Of a stretch of 64,000 bases of DNA, positions 1 to 14,406 are shown piece after piece. The stretch comes from Apostichopus japonicus. Lineage: Eukaryota; Echinodermata; Holothuroidea; Aspidochirotida; Stichopodidae. Both the position numbers and the translations under genes were made by a program. Every line of letters begins with the position of its first letter. Positions within the stretch are counted from its first letter, which is position 1. The notes under the pieces were generated by a model, which ran no database searches, was not told the DNA's origin, and saw only the letters and a list, made by a program, of their open reading frames with translations. Location: contig NC_092569.1 of NCBI RefSeq assembly GCF_037975245.1, forward strand, positions 19,149,501 to 19,213,500, written 5' to 3'.

Positions 1-359
1 AATGTTCTGAGATGACTTGGTAGACTAATTCAGTATTTAACAATATGGATGCCATAGAGTACAAATATAGTTTGGGATCATTTTTACAACAACAAAATGT
101 GAAGAGGAAAGTCCGGGTGGATGGCCTTTGTATAAAAAACAACCAATTTCTGATGTCGTCAATCATAATGACTCCCGATACACAAAGCGTAAGTTAGCAC
201 CCCAACCACCCCACCAAAATAAACAGAATGGAAAAACGGTGAGTAACTAATATTTCATTATAGGGAATTATATTTGCATATGTGTAAGTTGATTGTTACT
301 ATTAATGTTACCAATCTCCTATCTTAAGTCACACCATTGCTAAGTTTAAATTGACTTAC

Positions 360-2388
360 CTGCTGTTCCTCCATAAGTTCCTACACTTGAGAGTTGATAT
401 TGCCCCCATTCATCTGAGATACGAAATTGGTCATATGTAACGTAATAAGACTGTCCTGCAGCATTCTCAAACTCCAATCTCAGTTGGTAATTTTTTTGGT
501 TTGTAAGAAAAGCTAATTTCTCATTTCCAATCCAAAACTCACTGCCAAGAAAACCAAAGCCGTTTTTGAAGTCTTGCCAATTCCTATTAAAATTAACAGA
601 ATCCAGTCTTCGCCGCTGTAACACCTGCAGTAGATATCGTACAGGAATGGAAAGTTAATATTTCAAAATTGTCTCGTCGGTTATAATCAACCGCAAAATT
701 GTCTCATGAAAATGACCGCTTTTTAAGACACATTGCAATGTTTTTGAAGTTATTACTTTATTTTATTTTGTTGACAAATTCAGTGTTCAGTTTTCATCTC
801 TTTAAATTGATTGTAGCATCATACACTTTATTTTTGTAACTAAGAATCCAACAAATGTGCACGAGTAAGTTTCTGATCCGTGTAATACATGAGTGTCTTG
901 ATAAATGCCAAATAAGCCATTGCTGTTCAATACATGTTTCTATTTTGCTTACCTGAAGTAAACATTATTTAACATGTTAAGAACAATAGTGATTGATAGT
1001 AAACTACAAAACAGATGATTCGATGACATTCCATGTAAAGTGAAAATGAAAAACAGCAAGGCTTACCGTCCATCCACCATTATTGAATTCATTATCACAG
1101 TAAACTTCAAACGGTTCTGGGTATCCTTCTGGTTTAATGAGGTACACGCCAGATGTATTATGGGTAGAGGTGCAGGCATTCAAAACTTCCTTGCAATCTC
1201 TTGGATATTCAGGTTGTTGAAAAACAAAGTATGAGGAACCTGTGTGCAAAATGTTAACGAAGGTCATATTGATATTATACAATTACACACAAAAATGCTT
1301 CGAATGATTGGTCTTTAAATTTCAATAAATTGCATTCCACGTTGTTCGAAGAATGTGAATATTTCAGTCTACAATATCGATGTCGAATAAGAAAAACGTG
1401 TTTATCCTGCTATGTTGTTAAATACGTCTCAATTATGATAATAAAGAAGTCGAAAAATGAAAAAAAAAATTAGGCAATCATGAGCAATGGCGAAAAGTAA
1501 AAAGAATAAAGTTTAAAGGAAAGCAAAAGTAAAGAACATAGTTAACTTCCAAGCGACCACAATAAACACTTGACATCACACAAAGTGTATTGACTAAAGT
1601 AAGCGACATAACTACATACAACGTTTAGACATGCTTGATTGCAGTGAAAAAAGGGTTAAATGTATTATAAACATTATTCATGAATAATAACAAAGACTGG
1701 AAATAAAGTTTTATGCATTTTGGCATGATTGTTTGAATGTTTTTAGTCATTCGTCAGTACTATTAGTTAAGAGTAACCGTTTTTCAAAAGTAAGACTAAA
1801 GTATTTTTAAGTATAACGACCTACTTGATGATTGTTCCCCGACGTTTGCGACGACCTGTATTTGAAATGAAATGAATGTTACTCGAATTAATATGACAAT
1901 TATTTACCTACATCGATTGACATTAAAACATGAATTATATTGGTGTTTATATAAACTGAGTTACAGAATGATGGAAAATTGGTCTGCTGGGACAACATTC
2001 TTTCCGGTCGTTTCTTTTGTTATATTAGAACTTTTTATTCAAGCTTACTTTCAAGCTTACTTCAAGCTTACTAAATTCAAGCTTACTTCCATAAGACACG
2101 GAATAACGTCTAATCTCATGTACTTAACCTTTACTGCAGTTCAGCTCTTTCGATTAATTTTACATTTATTAACATATATGAAACAGGGGTTACTTCCAAT
2201 CAGCTAATATCATAGTTTATCATGCAATCAGAAACAATAATTGATTCATGCTGAGATTTCAGGAAACAAACTTTGACCTGCAAACCTTTACAGGAAGACT
2301 GAATCACTTTGATGCATGATTGGCAACTAACTACCAGAACAAAGACCAGACAAAACATAAACAATTTTCTTTTCTTTGTTTGTGTCAT
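360..2388 (-). CDS. Fibrinogen-related domain (FReD) gene A, 5' four exons; 3' end off the window
   Basis: Secreted lectin-like protein of the ficolin / sea-cucumber fibrinogen-like type; such proteins usually bind acetylated sugars in innate recognition. Exons on the minus strand: 2388-2278 (signal peptide), 1855-1825 (31 nt), 1239-1067, 624-360. The first exon starts MTQTKKRKLFMFCLVFVLVV, basic then hydrophobic, followed by Cys-containing SCQSCIK. The third exon starts the fibrinogen domain (YPRDCKEVL, then SGVYLIKPEG, FEVYCDN, NNGGWT). The fourth continues with LQRRRLDSVNFNRNW, FWIGNEKLAFLT and YYVTYDQFRISDE. Phases join correctly (0, 1, 0, ending 1). The C-terminal exon with the calcium site and GYDCG..YAEMKIRP end would lie left of base 1. 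The donor of exon 1 (cag/gtcaaa) is weak, so that boundary is the least certain. Confidence 0.8.
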
Positions 2389-5300
2389 ACATGTTGGATA
2401 TATCTCTCCTCACAGTACGCTATGTATTTCAATTTGGCTAAAGGGAGGAACTTTGACATATTATAGGTATATATGATTCGTCTTTGGATTTATAGTGACT
2501 ACATGAGTTTTCAAAGAACATGAAAGGAAACGCTCAGCTGTTACCATTTTAAAGGTAAGATATAACATACACTTCAGCTATTACATACATTTATAGTGTT
2601 TACTTAAATTTAAGAAAGATCAATAACATACAGAGCTCGGAAAAATAGCTCGCAGCAAAGACTATTTCTTCTCTGGTTTACATTGCTGTTTTTTTTTTCT
2701 CCAATCAGCACTAGATAACTTTATACATACTTTTATCAAAATATCAAATATTAAAGATATTAGGAGTATCGCAAGTGGTCTCAGATACTCAATAGCTATT
2801 GTCTGCTGTAGCAATGAAATGATAAACAAATTGATAATCATGCGAAATGTCCAATACTTCTATCGATGAACGTTACTGTAGGGTGGCTTCCAAAGAACAT
2901 TTAAACAAAAATCAACCTTTCTTAGAAGTAAGTATTCGGCTTATGGAATTGTATACTCTGTGCTCAGGTTTGTGATTAAAACAGATTGTCTAAAAGATTA
3001 TGATGTGGAAAGTTGCTTGGTTATAACTTAGTGACAATTGATTTTATATATTGCTTGACGCTAAAAAAAAGAGAGTCAATTTTGATAACTAAAACTGCTC
3101 TTACCCTAAGACTAATCTAACGCAGACAATGATGAATAATGGTCCAGCAAAGAACAGAGTTATTTAATTGAGCTAATATTATACTGACAGCGGGCCAACC
3201 TCCTAGACAAGAAATCATAACAGCAAATCTACGAAGCTGCCATCTGAAACAATTCTTTAAAATTCTCTTAAAACACAAAATACATTTTGACGTACAATTT
3301 CTATATGAGTTAAACAAGCACTAGATATTACATTAATACGGAACTACCGTGCACATGGTGGGAAACATATTCCACACTGTTATTTTTTGGAAAATTATAA
3401 AACTTTTTTTCTTGGTAGATATTTGAGAGTGAATTAAATAGATTGGTCATTATACTGTTACTGGCAAAATTTAACTAGAGTCTGCCTCCCAAGGGGCGAT
3501 GGGGCAGGCTGTTTTATGAACAAAACTAATTCCTTGGCTAAACATTGTATCTTAAAAATGTGCTGTTATTTGCGATGGAAGAGAATAAAATATTATTACG
3601 GAGAATTCGAAAGCTCATTTGTTCTAAAAATCTTGGTCTACTTATAACTTTGACAGTTGTCTAACACAAGCCAAATTTGCTGGTAACTTGAGACAGCATT
3701 TAAAAAGATTTTGTTTTTTGGCAGTAATTGTATGATGACCAGACTAAGGAAATAACGTTGTAATAATTTTTAAAAAATGTAATAATGTAACTTTCTCGAA
3801 GAAGATGAGAGAAATATCTGCTTGATTATTTTTTTCTTCAAATTTGACAGACGTGATCTTAATGTTGAAGCATATTAAGGCTTACCAACAACAAAATATT
3901 GTTGACGTTGTGTTGTTTTGAAAATATAAATTTTGCGAGATTTTTCAAAGAGTGGATTTCAAAATTATTTCTAATGGCATAGTATGGCGTGTCAGTTATT
4001 ATAAATTGAAATATGGTATATTATTTACTTTTGAGCTTAGTGTAATAACAGAATGCATTATGTTTAGTATATTTTAACAAATGCATTATGTTTAGTATAT
4101 TTTAACAAATGCTTTTGCATAAGGTAACCTTTATACTAGAAGAGTATTTGAACAAGTAGATATCAAAATGAAATGACATGATTTAGAAAAAAAAAATGAC
4201 TGGGATAATTGAACATATAAGTATGTTTCAATATATGTATTTAAATCTTATACGTATTTGTTATAAGAAACATACATACAAAATATAAAGATGCGTGGTA
4301 ATGAAAAAAGGGAAAATTGACTTTACGAGTGAACAGCATATCTAGCAAGGAATAACAGGTTAGTTTTTCCTTCTCATCCAATGGGAAATGAAGCCCAGAC
4401 AATCATTCCCTAAGTCATATTTTATTGTTTTTTATCTGTAACCTGTGCTATATGAAATTGTATACACAAAAACTTGGCAAAAAAATGTATCTATATTTGT
4501 ATGTTATCGGGAAAGCCTGCAGTGAGGGAAATGGTGACATGACGTTTGCATGGGTTTGCGACGCGTTAAGAATTGATATAGAAATAATTAAATGGCTGGG
4601 ATAGTTGAACATATAACGTATGTTTCAACATACGTATTTGGATCTTTTACGTATTTGTTATATTGAATATTGTCTCAAAATAATTAACATTATTTAAAAT
4701 AAATCCTTGTGTAATTTAATAAGAAATATTCTATTTGAGTGAAACGAAAAAGAAAAATATGGATAATTATCAAAACTGTCAACAACTATGAAATATTTTG
4801 GCCCATTGACTTTTGCAAGGCTTTTTTAGATAGGTAATTTTACCGAGACTTCTTTAAGTAAGTAATTTTTCCGATACTTTTAAGGAGTAACTACATGTAA
4901 ACAACGTCGACAGTGTAAACAGAGTCGACAAAGCTATTCTAAACGTCTTAATACCATATCAAGTGAATACTACTTCCTTATTTACCTTGGTAAATTGTTT
5001 GGATTTTGACAAATTTATGTCAAATGAACCGCACAGATGTTTTCACGGAAGGCAAAATTAGTCAAAATCTGAGACACACTGTCGTTCTCTTTATTGAACA
5101 TATCTATCCATAGAAATATGAAATTATAAAGCTTGGCAAGCGTTATATTTGTTATACATTTGTTGGAAATGTGTATGGAGAAGCAGCAGAAAGGGAACAA
5201 ATGAAACTATTTACAAAGTACAGATAAGAGTCGCATTACGATGTAACATCAACTAAATAATGTACAGAATGCAATAAAAATACAATACTTTTTATGATGA

Positions 5301-5828
5301 AATTAAGTTATTTTTTTGAAAGACTGCGTTAATAAATTATTCACTAGGCAGTAACAAGTGTTCTGTGTAATCCAGAAGTAAAAAAAAAAGTTATGTGTTT
5401 GGCCTTTTCTAGGCACAGAAACTAATTATACAGTTTTGTTCCTCCTGAATAATAAGTTCAACCAGTTAAAATGAAAGATCTCAATTCTCTACAAGTTGTA
5501 GCTATACACAATTAACTTGCTAAAAATTAAACTTTAAAATTGCTAGGAATTGTCATGGACAAGTCAAATATTTGTCAAACTAGTCTAATAACTACGCATC
5601 TTACGAGTTTTAAAAGATGTGAGTTGTAAGATCTTGAATTCAAAATATATTAATGTAAAATGATGAGACGTACTTTACTAAATAAAATCTCATTTAGTAT
5701 ATATTTGTGATACACAATTCACAGTAACTGAGGTATTCATAGTGATTGAAAGCTTAAATAGATCAGGAAATGCGCATATATGCAAAGTTATATCAAAGTT
5801 AAACGTACTATTGGAAATCCTGATATTT

Positions 5829-6168
5829 CAGCTAATACTCATAGCTAGTACAGTAACTACTATTCATATTCCACAACCGTGCATCAGTAACTACTGCGCT
5901 GTGTTCGTAACACGGTAACATGTGTTACAGGTGGCAAAGTAATGACTGCCAGGTTTTTTCTTACTGCAAATTTTAAACTTTATTTTTTTTTTTATATTAC
6001 TGCAAATGTTCACCTATCAGACTCGTAGTTCGACGTGTAACAGCTTTCCAGTTATTACTGTGTCAACTGTTACACATGTAACCGTGTTGCGAACACAGCG
6101 CAGTAGTTACTGATGCACGGTTGTGAAACATAAACAGTAGTTACTGTACTAGCTATGAGTATCGGGTG
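5829..6168. mobile_element. 340-bp foldback MITE, present only in duplication copy 1
   Basis: Long inverted termini: TACTCATAGCTAGTACAGTA at the left pairs with TACTGTACTAGCTATGAGTA at the right, and the match continues inward through a second block (CCGTGCATCAGTAACTACTG). GATATTT flanks both sides as a target duplication. The homologous place in copy 2 (about 19838) is an empty site, with only one GATATTT, so the element inserted after the duplication. The short target repeat suits a hAT-type (8 bp) or similar transposase; the superfamily is not certain. Confidence 0.85.
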
Positions 6169-6952
6169 GATATTTCAATTTTTAAAGGACCCGGCCGTTT
6201 GTGTAATAAAGTGATTCATTTTTTCAAGTATTAAAAGATCAGTGATTCAAATGAATAAGTTTAAAGAATTTGTTATTACAACGAGAATAAACTGTTATAT
6301 TAACTAGGATGTAAGCTGTGAAGTCATTGCATTTATGAAATATGATGTAGGTAAGGTAATCATTGATAAAAGAAAGATATTCAAGACCATACACTTTTCC
6401 AATCAGTGACGTTCTTAGACTTATTTCAAATTTGTTTACTCTTTTCAAATATAAGAGCAGATTCAAATATTCCACCTTCATGCTTATTAAGTTTTGAAAA
6501 ATATGGAGAATGAATAAAGACCGAGGACTTTTTCTCAATTGTTTTGGTTTAATAGTACCGACTTAATTTTTTAGATTTTTTAGATTTGGTATAAAAGAGC
6601 ATTACATGTTCATGGAATTCACGTTTATTTCTGAAATTATTTTCATTCGTAAGAAAACAAAGTAAAAGCGAATATTTCTGTAAGACGTGCACATTTGGAT
6701 AAGAAAATGTTAATATAAATTCTTTCTTGCCGGGGAGCTAAGAATCCATGTGAAATTTTAGTGTTACGAGAGACTCTTAAGAAAGAATGATAGATTGTAA
6801 TAACAGGAAAGTAAAATGCTTCAAAATTGCTTTTGAAAATAAATTGTTTAAGTTTAAGACGAAAACATATTGATAGCTGTACACGTCGAAATTTGAGAAA
6901 AAGAAAAGGAATGCAATATACGATATGAAAAGAAAAGTTTTCAAGACTTACT

Positions 6953-7340
6953 ATTTCTGATCCAAGTGAATTCCATAACGTCAACACTGTCAAGAAACTT
7001 TGACAAACTTGTCTCCCTCGAAATTCTGCCATGATTGCAGCGAATCAATTCTAAAGTTGAAAAGTTTAGAAGAATTATCGTCTCTGAAGCGTGAGATGGT
7101 AATGATATAGAAGCTTGAGGGTGACCATCCAACGACTGAAATGACAGGCATGGTACGGATGCTCATCCATACCATGTATAGGAAAAATATCAACTTTGTT
7201 ACTGCGCATGATCTAATCGGAACAAGTCGATAAGACCATTGAAGGCGTCCGTCAACGAGGCGTGTCAAAAGACAATTGAAAAGAAGTATAATGTTCAAGT
7301 TGCTGCTCAACAAGTAATGGGAAATTCCTGTAAAGGGCAT
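6953..7340 (-). other. Exon-like segment of unknown function, upstream of FReD gene A
   Basis: On the minus strand the segment ends in a good donor (cagaaata/gtaagtc) at 6953 and contains a possible acceptor (ctgtcatttcag) near 7142. The frame after that acceptor reads VGWSPSSFYIITISRF, then SKLFNFRIDSLQSWQNF, and is open in both duplicate copies. Another frame, ending MEFTWIRN at the donor, is open here but has a stop in copy 2. A longer frame starting MPFTGISHYLL is interrupted in copy 2. It could be a 5' UTR exon, a decayed gene or chance. No family is recognised. Confidence 0.25.
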
Positions 7341-7896
7341 TAAGTGTGTTTGTTCAATCCAATTATAGAATTGGGTGGTATATTTCGCCGTTTATTCGTG
7401 TTATATTCTCAATGCTGAATTGTTTGCAAAATATATTTAACACTTTAGCAGTATAGCCAATAGACTAAGTCTCATGGCTTCTTCTTTCAGTTTCCTTTAT
7501 TTTACGTTGACTTTAATCTATATAAAACGAGTTAATGCCAGGTTTAACGCTCACTTACCTGTTGTTGTGAAAAAGTTGTTTCCGTGTTTATCAGTATCAA
7601 AAGAGAAACAAAATAACAAGGGTCAACTTGAGAAATATTACCTTAATTCGTACAATTGAACATACTCAGGGTGTTGTTGTTTCGGTACACTTTTAAGCAT
7701 GTCGCTCTTTGCCAGTAAAACCCACGCACATGCGCGCAAACAGTTTTACCGCTCCCTCAGAAATGCACTTGCGGTCCGTCATCCTTGATCTCTCGCCATT
7801 TATCACAACCCTTACACTACCCCACCCCCCCCCCGCCACCTCTTCCCAGACTACACACTCTCAGAAAACATATATAGTTATAAATGTATATATATA

Positions 7897-8050
7897 CAGG
7901 GGCGTTTCCAGGATTTCCTAACCCGGGGGGCTCGAATTACTATCTACGCGGAGCGCCACTATCGGTTGGCGCGCAGCGTACAAGAAAAATTCTGGTTTTT
8001 ATACCCCCCAGATCACCGGAAATGGCACTTCTCGGGCTTGAAAATGACCA
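7897..8050 (+). repeat. GC-rich 'gcgccaccatcggttggcgcg' family, copy
   Basis: Starts CAGGGGCGTTTCCAGG and contains a hairpin core (GCGCCAC...GTTGGCGC) followed by GTACAAGAAAA and a CGGAAATGGCACTTC tract. The same module recurs at 9010-9165, 45900-46080, 52985-53105 and 53905-54010. It is the body of non-autonomous hAT-like elements; no right end is recognised for this copy. The rest of 7700-9660 shows only low-complexity C/G runs and no gene. Confidence 0.7.
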
Positions 8051-9009
8051 ACCAGATGTACACTTTTGCCTGAGAACCAAGTATTTCCCAACAGTTTTTT
8101 TTCCATCCATAAACTTTTTGAAAATTTTCTTCGGTCACAAATCATGTTCGACCTCATCGCAGTCCTGTGGATCATTGCTTTTGCAGGTGATTCTACGTCG
8201 CGGCCCACAATACCCGACAGCCCCACTTTTCGAGGTTTTCAGCCCATTACTTGTTCAGAATTTAAAAATTCACTTCAAAACATACCCATAATGTTGCAAA
8301 GAATGTCATCTATGGACAACCAATATAGAAAAAGCTCTTTAAAACCCTAACAGACCGGTCAAAATTACACACGAGTAGAGGGAAGTATGATGAAGAATGT
8401 TGGTCAGGAAATTTTCGAAAATTCAGACACAGTTAATTTATTGGTGCACAAATATTAAACCCTCTTATAACGGCTATTATAAAACTTGGTTGAAGAAAAT
8501 GAAATAATACCAGATATTTCCGAAACCGAACACTACACACATAGGCGTATGAGGCGGGGGGGGGGGGTTCCTACTGAAAGAAAAATAAATTGCAATGATG
8601 TATAGCTAAAGGAAATGAGAAAATATCTCCTTGATACTTTAAATAAAGTTCTAGGCTTGGTCGACTAATTCGCCATTACTAATGTAAAAGAGAATTTTTC
8701 AGAATTGGACCTCCATGCTTTTTCTCCATCTACATAAGATATTTCGTTGTTTACATTAGCATCCCGCGGTATACTGCGCAATTTCCACGGACCGATGCTT
8801 GCTTATATGATATTTACATAACGAGCGAAAAATTTAGGTTATATTTATCGGGCAAGTCGTTACAGCCCCCCAAATCAAATTTGGTTCCTATGACTACAGA
8901 CATCGACAGTTTTGAGGCTGTTCATCCTGGAACCGCCATTTTCATGCTCACTGATATGATGTGATATCTGCTATATGCTTTACAAATTCGAATATGTGCG
9001 CAGCGAATA

Positions 9010-9165
9010 ATTTGCCTAGGGAGGGGCGAAGCCTGTAGGCAAACTATCTAAGCGTAGCGCCACCACGAGTTGGCGCGAAGCGTACAAGAAAATTTTGCCC
9101 GAAAATGCCTCCCAGATCGCTGGAAATGACACTTCCCATGCCTTGTAAGTTGCATCTAAGGATTT
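9010..9165 (+). repeat. GC-rich hairpin family, copy
   Basis: Same module: aaactatctaagcgtagcgc, GTTGGCGCGAAGCGTACAAG, then CCGCTGGAAATGACACTTCCC-like sequence and a poly-G run at 9209-9221. Termini are degenerate. Confidence 0.65.
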
Positions 9166-9667
9166 TCTATTTTGAAATTACTAGCGATATCAGAAAAGAA
9201 ATATGCTCGGGGGGGGGGGGGCGGTCGCCCCTTCCCGAAATGCGTCATGTTCCCCGACGACTCGGTCGAGTTCGAGACCATCCACAGTTTGTTTCATAGC
9301 ACAAATGTTTGAGGCGTCCATACACACACACGCGTTATGATAGACCATATATAGCTTTTTTTATAGATACATTAGTGAGAGAGAAAAAAATGGAAACGTC
9401 AAAAATGGAGTTGCCGGTGTAAGGGGTACGGTGAGACGCACGCTCCTTCCGAAGTCTTTGATCCGTCACTGGCTACCCGGCCATGTGTATATAATAGGGA
9501 TCAGCGCTGTTATGATGTCACTGTTCCTCTTTCTCTTCCCGGTGTCTTGGCAGTTTTCTTTTACTCCCTCCTTTTCTCCGTTTTCTCTCTTTCTCCTTTG
9601 TCTTTTCCCTTCCTTCCTCTCCTCCTCCTCTTTTCCCCTCCTCTCGCAAACTCCCGGATACGCGCCT

Positions 9668-11075
<1,408 letters not shown>

Positions 11076-14000
11076 GAGAATCAGCGCAATTAGCACAGCC
11101 GCTATCGACAGGGAAGTAATCACAATAATATTCATGACTTGGGCAATTAGACCGGCAATAAGAATAAGTCGAAGCACAGTGATAGTAATAACCGAACCAC
11201 CAGGCTCCTCGATGCTTCTCAGCGCAGTCAAAATCACTCCATCCGTCATTGTCTTCGCCACGTGTGCTGAATTGTTTGTTGTTGTGATAAGACATAGCAT
11301 CATAACCTACGGATACGAGTAAGAAAAGTAAGAAAACAAACTTCAAATGTTACGTGCACTCCATCGTGTGCGTAATTTATATCACTAATTGTTAATATTT
11401 GTGCTTTCCTGGTAACCTGTTATTTCTTAAAACGATACAAAATGTTGTCATTTCAGCTGTATTAACTGAAGGGTGATACCACATCAGTTTATTATAATAC
11501 GATGTAACAGAGAAGAAAAAAAAACACCTTTAATGTATGTTGTCAAAGTCTTGTAAGACCTTCAGCATACAGGTTTGTCTACGTGTATTTAGTAAATTCC
11601 TCAATTTTTTCCCCTGCAAACATTTTTTTATTACGAATATTACCGATAACTAGCAATAAATATTATTGTATTTGACACTCATTGACAATCACTTTACCGT
11701 TCTAAATTTCCAAAACTTTATGCAAAAATGGAAAACGGCATATTGGGAATTTAGCTGTTTTGCTTGTTGTTTTCATCTGTTCATTATTTTTGTAGTTTTT
11801 TCATCTTTCAGCGTTTACTGCCAGAGGAATTATTTACAATAATAGTTATTAATATTTTTCATTTACTAAAAAACGGAAAAATGATTATATAAATTCGGGT
11901 ATCAATTGTTAAAACAAGTTATTCATACAGAAGCGAGGAATCTACCTAGAACGTTTCGAAGCTACATTCCATCAATATGTGTGCAGCGAGCTATGGAACT
12001 TATTCTTGTCTACGTCGCTGTTTTCCTGTTGATCATTTTGCCAAACACAGCAGTCTGAGTTGTAGTTTATAACCTTCTTGTTACGTTATCGGCTATTTAT
12101 GTTTATGTTTGGTTTATATTATGCTTACTAATGTGTTAACAAATGACATACTTGTATTATGCATGTTTGGTAATGGTGTCATCAGTACGTCATCATCAAA
12201 TTGTGTCTTTTTTCCACACAAACCATACAGTTGACAATTAGAGAGTCAACAGCCATCAATTTGTTGGCATTGTTAGTTGACTGAATACAGAGGACTGTTT
12301 AATGAAAAGTGACTATAGATGCTAAAAAGACAAGTGAAGGATTTTTGCACAAATTGGTGTATGTAGCTACCTAGCTATAACTTTCAATTACCATGTTTCG
12401 TGAGTTATACTGAAATACTAACCTGTATCTCCACTATATGATCCAATTGAGAGTCGATATTTGTCTGCATCATCACTTATGCTAAAGGAGGAATATAGGG
12501 CGTAATACGATGAACTGCTTGAATCTTTGAGGTCTATCCTGAGACTGTATTCTTTTTGGTTGGTAATTGCGTGTATGTAATCATTACCGAGCCAACGATC
12601 ACCGACAGGATCTTCAAATCCGGTCTTGTATTCAGCCCAGGTACGATAGAAATCAACAGCGGCGCTTGATCGTCGCTGAATTACCTATGAGTATTTAAAA
12701 AAAAATCATATGCAACAATAGTAAATGAGAAATGTGTAATGTGTCTTCCACACTTTTTGAGAACAAATGAATTCAGATACATTACACTACATTGTATTAA
12801 ATGTTCTTGTACAACTCACCGTCCATCCTCCTCCGTTACTTTCCATCTCACAGAAAACCTGAATGCCGTTAGGCGAACCATCAGGGTAAATGGTGTAAAC
12901 TCCATCTTTACTACCATCAACGTAAAGCTCATGACAATCCTTTGGGACTGCCTTGCGGGTGCAGGTAACACCGTCTCCTTCGTAGCCATCTATACAGTAA
13001 CATCTACGAACACCATCTCTGACATCACAAGTCGCGTCATCACTACAGTGGTAACTATCTTCTACCATGAGTTGGTTATTGCTACAATTTGATCTTCTTG
13101 TACAGTCTGAATTGATGTAAGACTCGCCGTTCTAAATTTAATGGGAAATATATTTTTTAAATGTCATGCAAAATGTATTAAGTTATTCTTAATTCACCAT
13201 TGAGACTCACCAGACTACCGAACATATTCACCATAAAAATATTTATGATTAAAGTATGAATAAAAGGGACACGTGAATTTTAATTCTGTTTCCGGTAAAA
13301 GAAATTGTTTGAAGAAACGTTAAAAACACAACTGACATAAATTATGCTAATTCTTTCAGATATCTTGTGCCAGTAATGTGATTAAGTAACTTTCACTTGT
13401 GCATTTCATTAAATTGGCTATCGTAAAATGATTTGAAAATAAAGGAACTTGCAATGAAATTTAATGTTAACATACATTTATTTTTTATTAAAAATGTCAA
13501 TCAAAAAATTCGGCAGTTGTAATTTCTGCTATTTATTATGAAAGTGGGTATCATTTCTGTATTGTCGAAAATTAATCACAAAACTTCCATTTTTTTAACT
13601 CAATGACTTTATTCAATACAGATATGAGTAAAGAAAGAAAGTGGAAAAAACTAATGAAAATACTGACTATTAATACAGTCCCTTTGTCAGCAACGAAACA
13701 GCTGCATTGGTTCTGAGGAATGCAATTCTCATCCTGAATCATGTAATCACCAACACAAACACATTTCTCTAGTTCTGTGCGAGAGGTTGAAGAGATGCAT
13801 GCGTCAGGGTCATCACACCTCCTCTCACATGTCTCGTTGGAGAATATCTTATTCGTTGCACACCATTCCAATTGAGATTCTAGGAAGGAAGATTGCAAAA
13901 TCATGTAAGTAGAAGATCCACTAGTGAAGTGATGCATTCTACTAAACTAATGTGTTAAATTAAAGTCAATCTTGAAGCTATTGCCCTTTACCCGATACTA

Positions 14001-14406
14001 CAGAGAGGAACATTATATAAAGAATTAAAACAACACTGATTTGTAATGTTCTGAGATGACTTGGTAGACCAATTCAGTATTTAAAAATATTGATGCCATA
14101 GAGTAGACATATAGTTTGGGATCATTTTTACAACAACAAAATGTGAAGAGGAAAGTCAGGGGGGATGGCTTTTGTATAAAAAACAACCAATTTCTGATGT
14201 CGTCAATCATAATGACTCCCGATACACAAAGCGTAAGTTAGCACCCCCACCACCCCACCAAAATAAACAGAATGGAAAAACGGTGAGTAACTAATATTTC
14301 ATTATAGGGAATTATATTTGCATATGTGTAAGTTGATTGTTACTATTAATGTTACCAATCTCCTATCTGAAGTCACACCATTGCTAAGTTTTAAATTGAT
14401 TTATAC

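Larger units (their letters stand above)
1..7697. repeat. Tandem segmental duplication, copy 1 (FReD gene A segment)
   Basis: This stretch matches 14045-21380 nearly end to end in the same orientation. The first bases of the window (aatgttctgagatgacttgg) recur at 14045, and the match fades just after the shared tract ending in the cggtacactt / tgtacactta region near 7690 and 21370. Its left limit is outside the window. It carries the first four exons of a fibrinogen-related gene. Copy 1 holds a 340-bp foldback insertion (5829-6168) and about 240 bp near 2710-2945 that copy 2 lacks. Between about 2400 and 6900 I see no supported coding exon. Confidence 0.9.

Noticed and set aside
7884-8350. 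Overlapping frames of 70-135 residues
   Set aside because: They lie across a GC-rich transposon fragment in several frames without coding character.
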